Below, piece by piece: positions 62,040-64,000 of a DNA stretch of 64,000 bases. The stretch is from Melastoma dodecandrum (Eukaryota; Streptophyta; Magnoliopsida; Myrtales; Melastomataceae). Each line of letters starts with the position of its first letter. The stretch's first letter is position 1. A model generated the notes under the pieces. That model was not told the origin of the DNA and made no database searches. It saw only the letters and a program-made list of their open reading frames with translations. A program made the position numbers and the translations under genes. The DNA lies in contig JARUPY010000252.1 in NCBI GenBank assembly GCA_029817715.1, positions 2,728,001 through 2,792,000 on the forward strand. Direction: 5' to 3'.

Positions 62040-63597
62040 TTATTCCTACCCTGGCACGGCGTCCTTCTCAGAGCGCCGGGTTATAGCTCCGGACCGTGGC
62101 TTGTAGCAATAAGAAAAGGAAAGAAAAGGCATTAGGAATGAGTTGTGCAAATTTGTAGGCTTATTGATGATAATGCTTTGCCATCTATTTATTTATAGTT
62201 ACACCCCACGATTTAGCCTTTTGCTTTTTACGAGATTGGAATCGGTGGGCCTAGTGATGTCGGGTTCCCATTGTTGGGCCGAATGGGCCATCCGTCTGCG
62301 AAATGTATTTGGGCCGATGGGCCCAATGGGCCCAAAGAACAATGACGAAAAAGCCCCCAAGTTGGGCTACATTATTCTCCATTAATTTGAGTTCACTCAC
62401 GCCTTTACCAATTTACAGCGAGTCTAATAAAATAGTGACTTTCGACACAAATGCTTAATTTTATAATAAAAAATATTATTAATATTATTATATGGTCTGG
62501 GTTTTAATGTACAAACTTACCCAAAAATGAAACCCTAACATCCTTCATTCCTTCGACCACCCCCACCAAATTCCGAGGATCCGTCCGCCCCTGATATCTG
62601 ATTCTGTCTGTTAATTTGTCTTTTTTTTGGTAATCGCCTGGGTTTTAAAGGTGCACGATTGTTTCCTCTATTTTTTTTTTTAAATTCCTTCATCAGCGTG
62701 AGATTTATTTATGATTTATGATTTATTTTTTGGGTTCGTGTTGTGCTATTTAGTTTATTTATTTATGCTGGCTGCTGAGTATTCGCATTAGTTGTGTTGG
62801 GTGAGTTTTTTTTTCTGTTTTCGTATGTTGAGTTGGTGAAAGATTGTTTTTTTTGTGGTGCCTTGTCTTGGGGGGAAGGGGGTTTCCTTAGGGGGTGTGG
62901 GTCGAAGATTGCTGTAAAGGGCATGAGTGTTAGATGGATTTAGGCTTTTCTTTTGTCACACAGTTGTATTTTGTTAATTTTTGGGTTCTGTTGTTGGAAT
63001 ATTCCTGTTCTGGGTTTGTTTATGGGAGTTCCTTTTTATGTATGCTAGGAAGAGTTGTAAATGTTCTGGGGCTGTGACAACTTGCATTGGGAAATTTAGC
63101 TCTTCGTTTGTGGCCTGTAGTAATGTACAAATAGAGTAGAGGCCCAGAGGGTGATATGATATGGCCTGCTTAATTAGCGAGGGGGCGGACCGTGTCCTCG
63201 GAGGACTAATGTAGGAGGTGGGGTAGATAAGATCACTTTGGGAATTCCTTGAGGGTGAGATTCTATGGTTTGACTTGACTGTGGATGCATGAAAGCGTTA
63301 AGAGAGGGGGGGGTGCTTAAGTGGCAGTTGGATGTTTTCGAGGATTTGCTTAAGTAGCAGTTGGATGCTTGCCGCGTAGTAGATTCAGATTAATAGACTG
63401 GATCTACAAGTTACTGCATTTATGAATTGTTATAAGCGGTTTATCCCTTGTAAGTTGAAATAATAAGCTTCCTTGAGTCAGTGATTGATGGCTAGGCAAT
63501 TCTTCTGTCACATGGCGTTTACTGTTGTTTGCAGGTTGTACTGTTAAACGGAATGGCCCCTTCTGTTAATGTATGATCTTCTGGTTGTTAACAAAAT
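62040..63597. other. LPATB 3' flank and leader of the AT-hook gene
   Basis: AT-rich to about 62,520, then T-rich sequence from about 62,600 that could be a leader intron before the ATG at 63598, ending near the TTTGCAG at 63535. A stretch at 62,250-62,340 is rich in GGGCC repeats. No gene recognised. Confidence 0.4.
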
Positions 63598-64000
63598 ATG
63601 AACCCGGAGACGCCATCGACGGATTATGATGCATCGGCTCTTGGTCCCAGGAAGCGAAAACGGGGCCGTCCGAGGAAGTACCCCATGTTAGAAGATCAAT
63701 CCCCAACTTTTGGTGAAGATGCACAGATTATCAGAAATTTGAACTTGTATGCCGGGGGAAATATTAATGTGCCTCCCGGATTGCAAGTCAATGGAAATCA
63801 GCCACATTCTGTAGGTTCAGTTCAAGCTTCAAACGACATACCGATTGGGCAAACTGTTTCCGGAGTCATTGAAGCGTCATTTGATGGAGGTTATTTGCTC
63901 GTCGTGAGGGCTGGAAAATCAGAGCCTCTCATGAGGGGTGTTGTGTTCAAGCCCGGGCGCTACTTGCCTGTTTCTGCGGAAAATGACGTTGCCCCAGATG
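63598..64000 (+). CDS. AT-hook motif protein, 5' part only
   Basis: Open frame of 134 codons running off the window, beginning MNPETPSTDYDASALGP. An AT-hook core KRGRPRKYP at about residues 22-30 binds the minor groove of AT-rich DNA. Later residues (GVIEASFDGGYLLVVRAG, LMRGVVFKPGR, YLPVSAENDVAP) match what I remember of the plant family typified by At5g54930, not the PPC-domain AHL family. Nuclear role presumed. The 3' part and any introns lie outside. Confidence 0.85.
   Translation, partial: MNPETPSTDYDASALGPRKRKRGRPRKYPMLEDQSPTFGEDAQIIRNLNLYAGGNINVPPGLQVNGNQPHSVGSVQASNDIPIGQTVSGVIEASFDGGYLLVVRAGKSEPLMRGVVFKPGRYLPVSAENDVAPD

Overview
The window is nuclear DNA from a flowering plant. Most genes are spliced, with introns averaging roughly 100-300 bases, AT-rich spacers and U-rich acceptor tracts. 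All recognisable products are plant versions: a plant SEC24, a WNK11-type kinase, a KIN-12 kinesin, MAP65-1, augmin subunit 4, a class B LPAT and a GH17-X8 glucanase. Gene order suggests a eudicot, and the class B LPAT argues against Brassicaceae. I cannot name the species.

Layout. 0.7-1.5 kb: a small two-helix membrane protein (-). 3.4-8.75 kb: the COPII coat gene SEC24A (-), 12 exons. 11.8-12.7 kb: WNK11-like kinase (+). 14.0-18.9 kb: kinesin KIN-12F (+), 16 exons. 19.4-20.55 kb: a LOG-family protein (-). 20.9-22.9 kb: a broken beta-1,2-xylosyltransferase copy (+). 23.5 kb: a 59-residue membrane protein (+). 24.1-27.3 kb: a GDPDL gene with a frameshifted 3' end (-). 28.4-29.5 kb: a SYP5-type Qc-SNARE with one nonsense codon (-). 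30.3-33.0 kb: LIP5/VTA1 (+). 33.6-36.2 kb: MAP65-1-like (-). 37.4-38.0 kb: mitochondrial pyruvate carrier (-). 38.5-42.5 kb: EHD1-like (-). 43.2-44.7 kb: GH17 glucanase (-). 47.0-48.6 kb: DUF212 protein (+). 50.1-51.4 kb: ATG8 (-). 51.6-52.1 kb: a MITE-like element. 52.4-55.8 kb: AUG4 (+). 56.9 kb: eIF1/SUI1-like (+). 58.2 kb: a probable myristoylated small protein (+). 60.3-62.0 kb: LPATB (+). 63.6 kb: the start of an AT-hook gene (+).

The genes are ordinary housekeeping neighbours, not a cluster. Two themes recur by chance or ancestry: membrane traffic and autophagy (SEC24A, SYP5, LIP5, EHD1, ATG8) and microtubule or division functions (KIN-12F, MAP65-1, AUG4). From memory, seven genes match Arabidopsis chromosome 5 loci from At5g55560 down to At5g54930 in unbroken order, which marks this as a conserved syntenic block.

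I found no previously undescribed system. The observations most worth checking are: three damaged genes between 20.9 and 29.5 kb; five apparent GC-AG introns among about 98 hand-placed introns; a kinesin motor whose switch II and microtubule-binding loop depart from consensus; and a MITE in the space between the divergent ATG8 and AUG4 genes. All exon boundaries were set by eye from splice consensus, protein-family memory and reading-frame sums, so shifts of a base are possible.
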